A DNA stretch of 50,684 nucleotides from an uncultured Geobacter sp. (GCA_937886325.1 CALABV010000138.1:1-50684), one strand, 5' to 3'; positions 7,537 to 16,248 are shown, counted from the stretch's first letter. Numbers and translations are program-made. The notes: a model not told the origin generated them from the letters alone.

Positions 7537-9483
7537 TTAAAGGGCCGACGTTTCATACAGCCTCTCCTGGACCTTGTCGTCCGCTTTCAGCTGCCGTTGC
7601 CGGTCAACCGGCTTCACCCGGGCGAAATCCTGTTCCACCGCAATCACCTCGACCTGCCCGACCTTTTTGGGCGTGCCCCGAAGTGTCTTGCCCCGGTACT
7701 CGATAGTCTCCTCCTCTTCCACCACATCGAACCGGCTCCCCACGACCACCCCCTGCTTCGATCCGATGTTGATGATCCCTTCACTTCCCGCCACCTTCGC
7801 CACATACCCGCGCAGCGGGTACCTGGTTATCACCGTCTTCAGGATTTCACGGTTGAGGCCCAGCAATTCGCGGTCAAGGGACGAGACGGGCCCAAGCTGT
7901 TTCGTCACAAGCTGGGGTATCTCGGAGGTTTCGGTATCTATCAGCCGGAACGTAAATATCGCCTCCTGGGGGAGATAGGTCAGCGTGCCGGTTCCGATAA
8001 GCTTCGCGGCCAGCACCCTGCCCAGCCTGAGCGCGGTATCCGGGTCCGCCAGCTCGGAACTGCCGATATTCAGCTCTTCCAGAAGGCGCTCCATGAGCAC
8101 ACGCTCCACCACCTTCACCCTTCCGGATGCGTTCAGCCGGTTGGTCAACTCCGAGGTGATGACGGCGGTAAACCCTTCCCGCTCCGGAAGCCCGCCTTTT
8201 TCCTCGAAATCGACAAAGGTGAGAATGGTGGGACGGGAAGTCCATGAATCCTCAGGGGGCTTTTCCATCTTACGGCTCCGGAATCTCTCCGCCAGCTCCC
8301 TGACCAGCCGATCCATCCTTTCCTTGCGCCTCGCGTCCTTGTCCAGGTCGAGCATCTCCTGCGCCCTTCTGGCGAGCACCCCGGCGTATACGTCCTTGGA
8401 GTCCACGGCAAGCGCCTGCTGATAAGCCTTCAGGGCCTCGTCCCATTTGCCTTCCTTCTCAAGGCTCAGCCCCTTGTTGGTCGTTCCCTCCACGTAGTAG
8501 GGGTCGATTTCCTCCGCTTTCGCGAACAGCTCGCGGGCATCCCTGTTCTTGCGGACAGTGGAATAATAGCGGCCGAGCTGATTATAGCGGACCGCCTCCT
8601 GGTACGGCTCGGCAACCTTCTTTTCCACGGCCTTCCGGTACTCCGCCTCCGCGTCCTTTTTCCTGTTCTGGGCGTACATAATATCGCCCTTTATCACGTG
8701 ACCATAGGACCGTTCCGGCGCCTTCTGTTCAACCTCCCTGACCAGGCGGAGCGCCTTTTCGTTCTGGTTCCGCTTCTTGTACACCGCGGCAAGCCCCTCC
8801 TTGCCGAGTACTTCGCCTTCCGGGTCCTGGCGGGACAGGTCGGAAAAGACCTCTTCCGCTCTCTTCAGGTCCGCATCCCGGAGGGCCGCATACCCCACCA
8901 CCGCTTTTGCCTTCGCATTGCGCGGGTTCTTCTTCACCACCTCTTTGCCGATGGTCTGCGCCACCTGGGTCCGCCTACGCTGGAGCTCCCGCTCGGCCAG
9001 CCTGACCAGCATGGCCTCGGTCGTCTTTCCGCCCCCCTGGAAATAGTCGAGGACGCGCAGGCCGGGTCCGATGATGCACACCACCGGAAGAACATGCCGT
9101 GCGCCGTAGAGGCCCATGGTACCCGCTGCTCCGGGAATGATGGGAAAGGCCAGCCCCGCCATGGAGGAGAACCGCGCCACCTGGTCCTTGGGGGAGGCGG
9201 TAATCGCCCAGACACTCAGGTCGGCCTTGTGCTGGCGGGCCAACTGGTTGAGACTGAAGAGGCCTTCCTGGCTGGGACGCGAACCGGCGTCGAAAAAATA
9301 GAGGATGGTAAGCGGCTTTCCCTTCACCCTGGAAAGGTCGAGGGTTTTCCCGCTCAGGTCCTTACCGGAAAAGACCGGGGCCGTCTGGCCGGAGCGCACC
9401 TGCCCATATCCCGTACCGGCCAGCGAGAACAGGCCGATAAGAGCCACAACCACGATGTTCATCGTCTTGCCATATCTTTTCAT
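7537..9483 (-). CDS. Redoxin-like / TPR / CsgG-FlgO multidomain periplasmic protein
   Basis: 648 residues with a signal peptide (MKRYGKTMNIVVVALIGLFSLAGTGYG). Domains in order: an AhpC/TSA-like thioredoxin fold (about 30-165: APVFSGKDLSGKTLDLSRVKGK, LTILYFFDAGS); a TPR array (about 180-400, for example WDEALKAYQQALAVDSKDVY); a CsgG/FlgO-like domain (about 415-540: ILTFVDFEEKGG, VVERVLM, LLEELNIGSSEL); and a C-terminal beta domain (about 560-640: GYVAKVAGSEGIINIGSKQG) like those after FlgO/FlgT-type domains. The thioredoxin part lacks the CxxC pair (DAGSRPSQ there), so it is unlikely to be redox-active. It lies 9 nt after the PEGA kinase gene and may be a periplasmic scaffold tied to it; the role is inferred. 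Confidence 0.75.
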   Translation of the reverse strand: MKRYGKTMNIVVVALIGLFSLAGTGYGQVRSGQTAPVFSGKDLSGKTLDLSRVKGKPLTILYFFDAGSRPSQEGLFSLNQLARQHKADLSVWAITASPKDQVARFSSMAGLAFPIIPGAAGTMGLYGARHVLPVVCIIGPGLRVLDYFQGGGKTTEAMLVRLAERELQRRRTQVAQTIGKEVVKKNPRNAKAKAVVGYAALRDADLKRAEEVFSDLSRQDPEGEVLGKEGLAAVYKKRNQNEKALRLVREVEQKAPERSYGHVIKGDIMYAQNRKKDAEAEYRKAVEKKVAEPYQEAVRYNQLGRYYSTVRKNRDARELFAKAEEIDPYYVEGTTNKGLSLEKEGKWDEALKAYQQALAVDSKDVYAGVLARRAQEMLDLDKDARRKERMDRLVRELAERFRSRKMEKPPEDSWTSRPTILTFVDFEEKGGLPEREGFTAVITSELTNRLNASGRVKVVERVLMERLLEELNIGSSELADPDTALRLGRVLAAKLIGTGTLTYLPQEAIFTFRLIDTETSEIPQLVTKQLGPVSSLDRELLGLNREILKTVITRYPLRGYVAKVAGSEGIINIGSKQGVVVGSRFDVVEEEETIEYRGKTLRGTPKKVGQVEVIAVEQDFARVKPVDRQRQLKADDKVQERLYETSAL

Positions 9484-9492
9484 GCTGCCTCC

Positions 9493-10686
9493 TTATTGCC
9501 TTTCCAGGGGCACAAGCGTCACCGAGAGAGGCGGGGACGCCTCTTCGCCCAGGTCCACCTGCGCCTCCCACTCGTAGTAGCCGGTGAGGCTCAGCCGCAC
9601 CTCATGCTTTCCCCGAGCAAGCTTCAGCCGGAGAGGCGTCATGCCTTGCAAGTCGCCGTCAACGAAAACCCGGGCGCCTTCCGGGGCACTGTTCACGTCC
9701 AGCGCCGCGGATTTCACCGTATCCTGCTTCTTCTCCGTCTTCGAAGCGTTCCCGGAATCGCCGTCCCGCGAGGCAATGTAGTACCAGGCTCCTCCCCCCA
9801 CGAGAATCAGGAGAATGAGCAGCGCCGGAACGACGTACCTGGGAACGACATGCTTTCCCTCGTCGCCGGCGGTCTCCCGGCGACCGACCGCGGCCCGCAG
9901 GGCGCGCGCCAGCTCCCTGCCGTCAGCATGGCGCTCCTCCGGTTTCTTCCTGAGGCACTTCATGATCACATCGGAGAGGGCTTTCGGGAAATCTGGGTTT
10001 CCGGCCTGGACATCGGGCGGTTTTTCCCGGGCAATCGCGTTGAAAATTGCGTGTATACCCTCTCCGCCGAAGGGTCGGACCCCCGTCGCCAGCTCATAGA
10101 GGATGATGCCGAGAGAAAACAGATCGGACCGCCCGTCAACGGGACGGCCAAGCACCTGTTCCGGAGACATGTAGGCCGGAGTGCCGAGGATTTCCCCCGC
10201 CTGAGTCTGTTCCGGCGCGGACGGGTCATCGATGTGGGCGATGCCGAAATCGGTGATCTTGAACCTGCCGTCGGCCTTGACCAGGATATTGCTCGGCTTC
10301 ACGTCCCGGTGCACGATCCCGCTCCGGTGCGCGCTGTCCAGCGCCTCAGCCACAGTCGCGCCGAACTCCGCGAGAGATTCGGGCGAAAAGGTTTGTTGCT
10401 TCATGAGGGATGCCAGCGATTCCCCCTCGATGAACTCCATGGCGATATAGACGATATCGCCGTCACGGTCCACGTTGAAAACGCGGACGATGTTGGGATG
10501 GTCGAGACGGCCAAGGGCCTTTGCCTCCGAGAGGAACCTTCGCACGAAGGCTTCATTGGCGAGGCGATCCTGGCGCAGCACCTTGAGCGCGACCAGAAGG
10601 TCGAGATTGGGGTCCTCGGCCTGGTAGACCACCCCCATGGATCCCCTGCCGATCTCCTTTACGACACGATACCGGCCAAAGTTCAT
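9493..10686 (-). CDS. Membrane Ser/Thr protein kinase with PEGA domain (kinase 1)
   Basis: 397 residues. Hanks-type kinase domain 6-265: Gly loop GRGSMG (13-18), Lys35 in VALKVL, HRDVKPSN (catalytic Asp128), DFG Asp146, activation loop TQAGEILGTPAYMSPEQ. A single membrane helix spans about 284-304, followed by a PEGA domain (about 327-395: NSAPEGARVFVDGDLQGMTPLRL), which would lie in the periplasm. It should phosphorylate Thr/Ser on cytoplasmic targets such as FHA-binding partners. Its ATG overlaps the protease stop (ATGA at 10683-10686), so the two are translationally coupled. It closely resembles kinase 2 at 13050-14558. PpkA-like role in T6SS control is inferred from the PP2C, FHA and TagF neighbours. 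Confidence 0.93.
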   Translation of the reverse strand: MNFGRYRVVKEIGRGSMGVVYQAEDPNLDLLVALKVLRQDRLANEAFVRRFLSEAKALGRLDHPNIVRVFNVDRDGDIVYIAMEFIEGESLASLMKQQTFSPESLAEFGATVAEALDSAHRSGIVHRDVKPSNILVKADGRFKITDFGIAHIDDPSAPEQTQAGEILGTPAYMSPEQVLGRPVDGRSDLFSLGIILYELATGVRPFGGEGIHAIFNAIAREKPPDVQAGNPDFPKALSDVIMKCLRKKPEERHADGRELARALRAAVGRRETAGDEGKHVVPRYVVPALLILLILVGGGAWYYIASRDGDSGNASKTEKKQDTVKSAALDVNSAPEGARVFVDGDLQGMTPLRLKLARGKHEVRLSLTGYYEWEAQVDLGEEASPPLSVTLVPLERQ

Positions 10687-11630
10687 TGTCCGTCCTTTCT
10701 CAGAAAGTCCCGGATCGTATCCAGCGGAATAAGGAACCCCCGTGTCCCGGTCCCGCGAAATCGTCCCTTAACCATCCCCACCAGCCTTCCGTCGGCGTCG
10801 AAAACCGGACTGCCGCTGTCACCCGGCGATACTCGCAGGTTCACCTGCCACAGTGGCTGCCCGTTCACCATGGCCGGCTTCTCGCCGACAGTGCCGAACC
10901 GCACCCAACCCCGGCCCTCCGTCACACAGGGGAGAAGAAAGAGCCGTTCTCCCGCCCGAGGGCTCCTTCGCCCGTTCCCGAGTGACACAATGTCGCCCAA
11001 GGTCGCCTTCACCCTGATGAGACTGAGGTCCCGCCGCACGTCGCGCCATACCACCTCGCCATGCGCCTGCTCTCCGTTTTTCAGCCCGACCGTTACCCGG
11101 CGAATCCCGTCGAGGTCATGGGCCGTTGAGATGATGAAGCCCCGCCGGTCTATGGCGAACCCGGAAAACCCGATCGGGGCGCCGCGTGACGATGCTCTCA
11201 GGCAGAATACCGCGTTCCGGTTTCGTTCCACGCTCGGCGGGGGGACATCAGGGTACGCCGCTTGCCGTTGTACGTCCGGATTCGGCGCGCGGGCAGCCAG
11301 AAATGCCCTGAGTCCGGCAGTGGTCCCCTCCTCATCCCCGTACCCCGACCGGCTTTCGATCAGAACACTGGATGCCGTGGGGGAGCGGGGCTCAATCCGA
11401 ATCCGGAATGCCTGCCGTGCTTTTTCGCATTCGAGGCTCACGCCCTCGTCATCCGGGTCTTCCCGCACAACCCTGCAACCTTCTCCCCGGAGCCAGTCCG
11501 CTACCTGCTCTTCCATCTCAGCGACCGGCACGGGATAGACGCCGACGGATGCGGGTTCCGCGATGCCGGGTGCGGTAGAAAAAAACAGGAACGCGATGAC
11601 GAGAGCCGGGAATCCGGTCGAACCGTTCAT
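10683..11630 (-). CDS. Secreted trypsin-like (S1) serine protease
   Basis: 315 residues; signal peptide MNGSTGFPALVIAFLFF to GIAEPA. After an N-terminal domain of unknown fold (25-135), a chymotrypsin/HtrA-like domain shows the whole triad: His171 (STAHDLDG), Asp201 (RRDLSLIRV) and Ser272 (SPGDSGSPVFD). There is no PDZ domain, so it is not a standard DegP. ATG 11630 is fixed by the ATGA overlap with the phosphatase stop (11627-11629). A periplasmic protease between a PP2C phosphatase and its kinase is not part of the T6SS phosphorylation pathway described in Pseudomonas. Processing or sensing of the kinase PEGA domain or of the glycine-zipper lipoprotein is a possible role (inference). Confidence 0.85.
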   Translation of the reverse strand: MNGSTGFPALVIAFLFFSTAPGIAEPASVGVYPVPVAEMEEQVADWLRGEGCRVVREDPDDEGVSLECEKARQAFRIRIEPRSPTASSVLIESRSGYGDEEGTTAGLRAFLAARAPNPDVQRQAAYPDVPPPSVERNRNAVFCLRASSRGAPIGFSGFAIDRRGFIISTAHDLDGIRRVTVGLKNGEQAHGEVVWRDVRRDLSLIRVKATLGDIVSLGNGRRSPRAGERLFLLPCVTEGRGWVRFGTVGEKPAMVNGQPLWQVNLRVSPGDSGSPVFDADGRLVGMVKGRFRGTGTRGFLIPLDTIRDFLRKDGQ

Positions 11631-12358
11631 GGGGCGAGAACCCGGCAGAGCACGACGGTGATATTGTCGGCGCCGCCCGCCGATTTGGCGCTCTCTATAA
11701 GACGGTCGGCCGATACGGCAAGCCCTCCGGAACAGGAAAGAATATCCCGGATCACCCCATCCTCCACCATGTCGGTCAACCCGTCCGAACAGAGCAGAAA
11801 GACATCGCCGACGCGACACGTCCCGCGGGACAGATCAAGGGCGAGAGGCTCATGGATTCCCAGCGCCCGGAGCACCACATGCCTCATGGAATGCCGGCGG
11901 GCCTCCCTTTCGGTTATGAGGCCCTGGTCCAGTTGGCTCTGCACCAGGGAATGGTCACGGGTTATCTGCTTGAGAACCCCCTCGCGGAAAAGGTAAATCC
12001 TGCTGTCCCCCACGTGGCCCGCCACGTACCGGTCGTCCCGGAATACGACGAGTTCCGCGGTGCACCCCATACCTTGATGGCTCGGATTGGCGGCGGCAAA
12101 GGATAAAATCCGCTCATTTCCAAGTCTGAACGCCTCCTGGGTCACTTCGCTTGCTTCCTGTTCGGATCCGGGACGGGTATGGGCGAAAAGCTCCTGCACG
12201 GTCTCCACGAACATCCTGCTGGCAAGTTCGCCGGACGCGGCTCCCCCCATCCCGTCGGCAACGGCGCAGACGTCCAGATCCGGCCTGACAAGCCAGGCAT
12301 CCTCATTGTTCGGCCGCCGCAGACCGACGTCCGTTTTTCCGAAGAATTCCCTCTTCAT
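11627..12358 (-). CDS. pppA: PP2C-family Ser/Thr phosphatase (PppA-like)
   Basis: 243 residues with all metal-binding PP2C motifs: RRPNNEDAW near the start, ADGMGG, GHVGDSR, SDGLTD and GGADNIT. This is the bacterial Stp1/PppA type, cytoplasmic and Mn/Mg dependent. It should reverse phosphorylation by the two kinases flanking it. In Pseudomonas, PppA opposes PpkA on Fha1 and turns T6SS activity off; the same role here is inferred from the cluster. The gene overlaps both neighbours by ATGA junctions (12355-12358 and 11627-11630), so expression is tightly coupled. Confidence 0.93.
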   Translation of the reverse strand: MKREFFGKTDVGLRRPNNEDAWLVRPDLDVCAVADGMGGAASGELASRMFVETVQELFAHTRPGSEQEASEVTQEAFRLGNERILSFAAANPSHQGMGCTAELVVFRDDRYVAGHVGDSRIYLFREGVLKQITRDHSLVQSQLDQGLITEREARRHSMRHVVLRALGIHEPLALDLSRGTCRVGDVFLLCSDGLTDMVEDGVIRDILSCSGGLAVSADRLIESAKSAGGADNITVVLCRVLAP

Positions 12359-13023
12359 GGAAAGGCAGGACGATGGCCGGCTTCATGAATGCGCAGAAAC
12401 GCATATCGTTCCGGAGAACCGGGAAGCCGTACCACCTGGAAAAGGGTTTCCTTCGAGCTGCTTCTGCCGTCCGCTTCCACCTGTCCCCGAAGCGCATAGG
12501 CCCCTTCGGGAAGGTTCGACGGGAAGACCACCTCCTGCTCGGTGGTATAGGTGCCGGCATTCCTGCTGTTCACGGCCGGCCCTATTTCCTTCAGCGACCT
12601 GTTGTTGCTCTTGATGATCCTCTTTTCCTTGACCTGGAACCTCCTGGACGGGTTGCTGTCCAGGAGCGCGTAATCCATCACCAGCTTCGATGGTGCTCCC
12701 GGCCGCACCGTTGCCGGCTCCATCCGCACGTCTTCGATCTTCACAAGGGTTCCCTGGGAAGGCGTATAGTTATACTCGCGCGCGGTTTGGGCGGCGTCCT
12801 TGGTCTTCGTATCCACATAGTACCCGATGGCCATGCCGGCAAGGGCGCCGACGGCCGCGCCAATAAGGGCGCCCCGCAGCGGCTTCTTGGTGTCCACCAG
12901 GCCGCCGACAACGCCGCCTACTCCTGCGCCCGTCAGGGCTCCGAGTTCCATGCCGCTCATGGAAGTGCAGGCGGTCTGCAGGACAAGGGAGCAGCTGAGC
13001 AGATATACGAGAAATTTTTTCAT
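12355..13023 (-). CDS. Glycine-zipper lipoprotein
   Basis: 222 residues. The N-terminal signal MKKFLVYLLSCSLVLQTAC has a lipobox-like end (Cys19; Gln at -3 is not ideal). Residues about 25-75 form a glycine-zipper membrane segment (GALTGAGVGGVVGGL, GALIGAAVGALAGMAIGYYV) as in SlyB/OmpA-linked outer-membrane lipoproteins. The remainder is a beta-rich domain (VKIEDVRMEPATVRPG) predicted to face the periplasm. It sits between kinase 2 and the phosphatase, the position where a membrane sensor for the kinase would be expected. It is not obviously homologous to TagQ, the lipoprotein of the Pseudomonas pathway, but could fill that place (inference). Confidence 0.75.
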   Translation of the reverse strand: MKKFLVYLLSCSLVLQTACTSMSGMELGALTGAGVGGVVGGLVDTKKPLRGALIGAAVGALAGMAIGYYVDTKTKDAAQTAREYNYTPSQGTLVKIEDVRMEPATVRPGAPSKLVMDYALLDSNPSRRFQVKEKRIIKSNNRSLKEIGPAVNSRNAGTYTTEQEVVFPSNLPEGAYALRGQVEADGRSSSKETLFQVVRLPGSPERYAFLRIHEAGHRPAFP

Positions 13024-13049
13024 GGTGTCACCTCCCGGGAGGACTTGAT

Positions 13050-14558
13050 TTATTTCGGTCGATCCTGCAACGGCTTGATGATCCAGTCATCCGTCTGCCT
13101 CGGCGGTTTCGGCTCAACCGGCTCAGGACCTTGAGGCTCCATCCCCGCGGGTTTCCGTCCAATCGGCTTGAGTGCGAAACGGAGAGGATACTGTACCGCT
13201 TTTCTCGCGGATATCCGGCTCATGGCGTCACGGTAGCCGGGGCGGGAAAGCCGGACCCTGTGCACCCCGAGAGAAACCGGGAGGGTCAGAGGGGTCGTCC
13301 CCTTGGGCGCTCCGTCTACAAAGACCCGAGCCCCCGGCGGATTGGACAGAATCCTGAGCGACGCCTTGGCGCGCACCGGCTCGGTCTTTTCCAGTCCGGC
13401 CCCGGGTTCCGCGGGAGGGGGCGTTACCTCTTCGGTCTTTTCCTCAGGCGGCTTTTCCGGTCCACGCGACGAGGATTCAGGAGCGAGAACCGGTTCGGCT
13501 TGCACCGGCTCCGCCTTCTCGCCCGATGGAGGAGGAGGCTCCGTCCGCGAGGCCACCGTCGTCCCGCCGCCTTTCAGAAACGGCAGGGACGACAGCGTCA
13601 GCCACCCCTGGTACCAGGCGGCGCCGACTCCGCCGAGAAGGACGGCGACGGCCATGACCACCAGCAGCGGCACGATTCGGCTTTTTTTCTTTGCCTGCTC
13701 CGCGGGTACGGGTATGACAGGCGCGACCGTCTCGGCAGCCGAAACCTTCCCGGGAAGGGCAGCCTTCAGGGCATCAGCCATCTCCTTGCCCGTCTGGAAG
13801 CGCTCCGACGGCTCCTTGCGGAGGGCCTTCATGATCACCCCGGAGAGCTCCGGCGGAATGCCCTGAGCCGGGTCCGGCTCGGGCGGCACGGCCTGGATAA
13901 TCTCGTTGAACACCGTCGGGAGATTTTTCCCCTCGCCTCCGAAGGGGCGTACGCCCGTGCACAACTCGTAGAGGATTACGCCCAGGGAGAACAGGTCGGA
14001 GCGCCCGTCCACCGGTTTCCCCAGGACCTGCTCGGGCGACATGTAGGCAGGCGTTCCCATAATCTCGCCGGTCTGGGTCTGCAGCGTCCCCGACGCATCA
14101 TCCAGATGGGCAATGCCGAAATCGGTAACCTTGCTCCATCCGTCCTGCTGGACGATGATGTTGCTCGGCTTGATGTCCCGGTGCACCACCCCTTTGCGGT
14201 GGGCATAGTCAAGGGTCTCCGCTATCTGGACGCCGAAATCGACGATCTCCCTGATGGAAAGGCGGCGTTCCCGGATGACGTCGGAAAAGGAACTCCCCTC
14301 CAGGAACTCCATGGCGATGTAGATATTTCCCTGGTCCTCACCCACGTCATGGATCGTGACGATATGGGGGTGGGAAAGCCGCCCGATGACCTTCGCTTCC
14401 TTCAGGAATCTCTTGACAAAGGTGTCGGTGGAGACGCGGTCCGGCCGCAGCACCTTGAGGGCCACAACCCGATCGATGCGCGGGTCCCGTGCCTCATAGA
14501 CCACCCCCATGGAGCCTCGCCCCACTTCCCTGAGTATCTCGTATCTGCCGTAGTTCAC
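13050..14558 (-). CDS. Membrane Ser/Thr protein kinase with PEGA domain (kinase 2)
   Basis: 502 residues from GTG 14558. That start aligns the protein (MNYGRYEILREVGRGSMG) with kinase 1 (MNFGRYRVVKEIGRGSMG); a longer in-frame extension to 14654 has no kinase-like sequence. Kinase motifs: Gly loop 13-18, Lys35, HRDIKPSN (Asp128), DFG Asp146, activation loop TQTGEIMGTPAYMSPEQ. A single membrane helix lies at about 313-335, a Pro/Glu-rich linker at about 345-410, then a PEGA domain at about 415-480 (SNPPGARVFVDGAPKGTTPL) outside the membrane. The two kinases look like a duplication with diverged linkers; they may cross-phosphorylate or sense different envelope signals. Confidence 0.93.
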   Translation of the reverse strand: MNYGRYEILREVGRGSMGVVYEARDPRIDRVVALKVLRPDRVSTDTFVKRFLKEAKVIGRLSHPHIVTIHDVGEDQGNIYIAMEFLEGSSFSDVIRERRLSIREIVDFGVQIAETLDYAHRKGVVHRDIKPSNIIVQQDGWSKVTDFGIAHLDDASGTLQTQTGEIMGTPAYMSPEQVLGKPVDGRSDLFSLGVILYELCTGVRPFGGEGKNLPTVFNEIIQAVPPEPDPAQGIPPELSGVIMKALRKEPSERFQTGKEMADALKAALPGKVSAAETVAPVIPVPAEQAKKKSRIVPLLVVMAVAVLLGGVGAAWYQGWLTLSSLPFLKGGGTTVASRTEPPPPSGEKAEPVQAEPVLAPESSSRGPEKPPEEKTEEVTPPPAEPGAGLEKTEPVRAKASLRILSNPPGARVFVDGAPKGTTPLTLPVSLGVHRVRLSRPGYRDAMSRISARKAVQYPLRFALKPIGRKPAGMEPQGPEPVEPKPPRQTDDWIIKPLQDRPK

Positions 14559-14720
14559 TCTGCCGTCCCGTTCAGAAAGTATATAGAAAAGAAAAACAAG
14601 CCATTGTCGGTCGAATGCGCTGTCGGGTTGTATCAGCGCGACAACCGTGGCCACAGGCCATACCTACAGTGTATCCCATTGACGACGATTTGGAATGTTC
14701 CGCCGACGACAGCGCAAACC
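14559..14720 (-). other. Intergenic gap before kinase 2, possible internal promoter
   Basis: A 162-base gap, large for this array. On the minus strand it holds a T-rich tract followed by TATACT (14579-14584), a good -10 hexamer with no clear -35, about 20 nt before the GTG. A hairpin GGTTGT/ACAACC (14626-14646) lies upstream. The kinase-phosphatase module could therefore have its own promoter, but the evidence is weak. Confidence 0.25.
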
Positions 14721-16223
14721 TCAACCTTCCGCTTTCTCTCCCGGCGGGAGCAGGACACCCCGTTCCACCATCCTTCGCACCATGCCGCATACAGCCGTCC
14801 GTATCCGGTCCGGTTCCACGGAAAGGGAGACCGCCATCTCACCAATAAGGCTTTCCATGGTTCGGGCGCCGTCACAGCCGATGAGGAACCGTTCGACGAA
14901 CGGGTCTATCTCCCCCTTGTGGGCAAGTCCCCGCGAAAGGTGGATCTGGATCGCTTCCGTCACCCATTCTCCCTGATGAGGCATCAACTGCTTTAGCAGC
15001 CGGACATCGGGACAGAGGCACGGCGCGGTGCGCAGCAGCGCCCCGTCATCCGTAACGCCCTCCAGGAAATCCCGGGCCTCGAACCCCGCCGCGACCTGAT
15101 CTCCACAGTACCCGAGCATGGTCTCAAAACCGTCGTCGGCATGGAACCAGGTGCGCCCCCCGCTCCGTCGCCGCAGGGTTATGACACCACCCCCGACCCG
15201 TTCAATGCCGCTTCTCTGATAGTAGGCAAGCCACTCGTCGAAGCGCTCCTGCAGATTATCCGTCTCGAGCCGCTCCGTGTGCCGGAGCCAGTTGGCGGCA
15301 TAGGTGGCCGTGTCCCGCGACTGGTTGCGCATCACCCAGACGTCGCACCCGGAACCCTCGCCCCACTCCCTGAGCCGCTCCCGCCAGTCCCGGCCCGCGT
15401 ATTCCGCCCAGTTGCAGAGGATCTGGCAGAAACCGCCTTCGGTGAGGAAGGAAGGGGCCTCCCGGACGATCCTCCGGCAGACCTCGTCCCCGGCCATGCC
15501 GCTGTCCCGGTAGATGTAGCGAGCCTCCGGCGAGATCACGAACGGCGGATTCGAGACGATGAGATCAAAGAGCATGCCTTCCACCGGGCCGAACAGGTCC
15601 CCCTCGCGGCACTCCAAATTATCGAGGCCGTTCAGCCTGGCATTGAATTCGGCGAGCTCCGTTGCGCGGGGATTGCGGTCAACCGCAACGACATGATCGC
15701 TGTGCCGGGCCGCCAGAAATGCCTGGAATCCGCATCCCGCACCCAGGTCCAGGGCCCGGCGGCAGGGACGTCTGACCGTGAGATTTGCGAGGGTCAGGGA
15801 ACTGCCGCCGATCCCCATCACATAGTCCTGCCCTTCCTCCGAAAGGAGCCGGCGCGGAGAATCGGAAGCAATCACCATATCCTGCCAGGGTGAAAGCCTG
15901 CACCGTGCGGCCGCGGATGAGCCGGAGATCCCCACCAACCCGATTTCCACCCATTCCTCGACGGTCATCGGCGCCACGGCCCGCCGCAGGTCTCCCACGT
16001 CCACGGGGACCTCCATGAGAAACAGCCGTATCAGGGTCTCCAGGGGGCTCCCGCCCCGCGTGCGCCGCATCAGGAGCAGGATATCGCTCTCACGGATGGC
16101 GGCGCTGTCGGTCACTCCGATAGTTTCGAGAATGCCTTCCGGCGTGAATCCGGCAGAGGAGAGCACCGTGCGGAGGGCCTGACATTGTGCGGGTGTTCCG
16201 TGTGGAACCGCAGGATGATTCAT
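14721..16223 (-). CDS. Class I SAM-dependent methyltransferase with NPPF motif
   Basis: 500 residues. The central Rossmann methyltransferase has motif I LDLGAGCGFQAF (158-169), acidic Asp182 after strand 2 (VVAVDRNP) and SNPPFV (224-229), the active-site motif of enzymes that methylate planar nitrogens such as HemK/PrmC or N6-adenine enzymes. It is flanked by an N-terminal helical domain (about 1-130) and a long C-terminal domain (about 330-500), giving almost twice the length of PrmC. The substrate cannot be told from sequence. It lies 25 nt after the FHA-transglycosylase gene and ahead of the kinase module. Whether it belongs to T6SS function or is a passenger is unclear. Confidence 0.8.
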   Translation of the reverse strand: MNHPAVPHGTPAQCQALRTVLSSAGFTPEGILETIGVTDSAAIRESDILLLMRRTRGGSPLETLIRLFLMEVPVDVGDLRRAVAPMTVEEWVEIGLVGISGSSAAARCRLSPWQDMVIASDSPRRLLSEEGQDYVMGIGGSSLTLANLTVRRPCRRALDLGAGCGFQAFLAARHSDHVVAVDRNPRATELAEFNARLNGLDNLECREGDLFGPVEGMLFDLIVSNPPFVISPEARYIYRDSGMAGDEVCRRIVREAPSFLTEGGFCQILCNWAEYAGRDWRERLREWGEGSGCDVWVMRNQSRDTATYAANWLRHTERLETDNLQERFDEWLAYYQRSGIERVGGGVITLRRRSGGRTWFHADDGFETMLGYCGDQVAAGFEARDFLEGVTDDGALLRTAPCLCPDVRLLKQLMPHQGEWVTEAIQIHLSRGLAHKGEIDPFVERFLIGCDGARTMESLIGEMAVSLSVEPDRIRTAVCGMVRRMVERGVLLPPGEKAEG

Positions 16224-16248
16224 GAAAGAGAGTCCCTTCCCGAAATAT

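Noticed and set aside
8698..11538. A 946-codon plus-strand open frame opposite the kinase, protease and TPR genes
   Set aside because: It runs across three well-supported genes on the other strand, has no domain resemblance and an Arg/Pro/His-heavy composition.
10683..11630. DegP/HtrA protease with PDZ domains
   Set aside because: The triad fits the S1 fold, but the protein ends right after the protease domain and has no PDZ.
14559..14654. Extended N-terminus of kinase 2 from an upstream ATG
   Set aside because: The added 32 residues match no kinase sequence; the GTG at 14558 aligns exactly with kinase 1.
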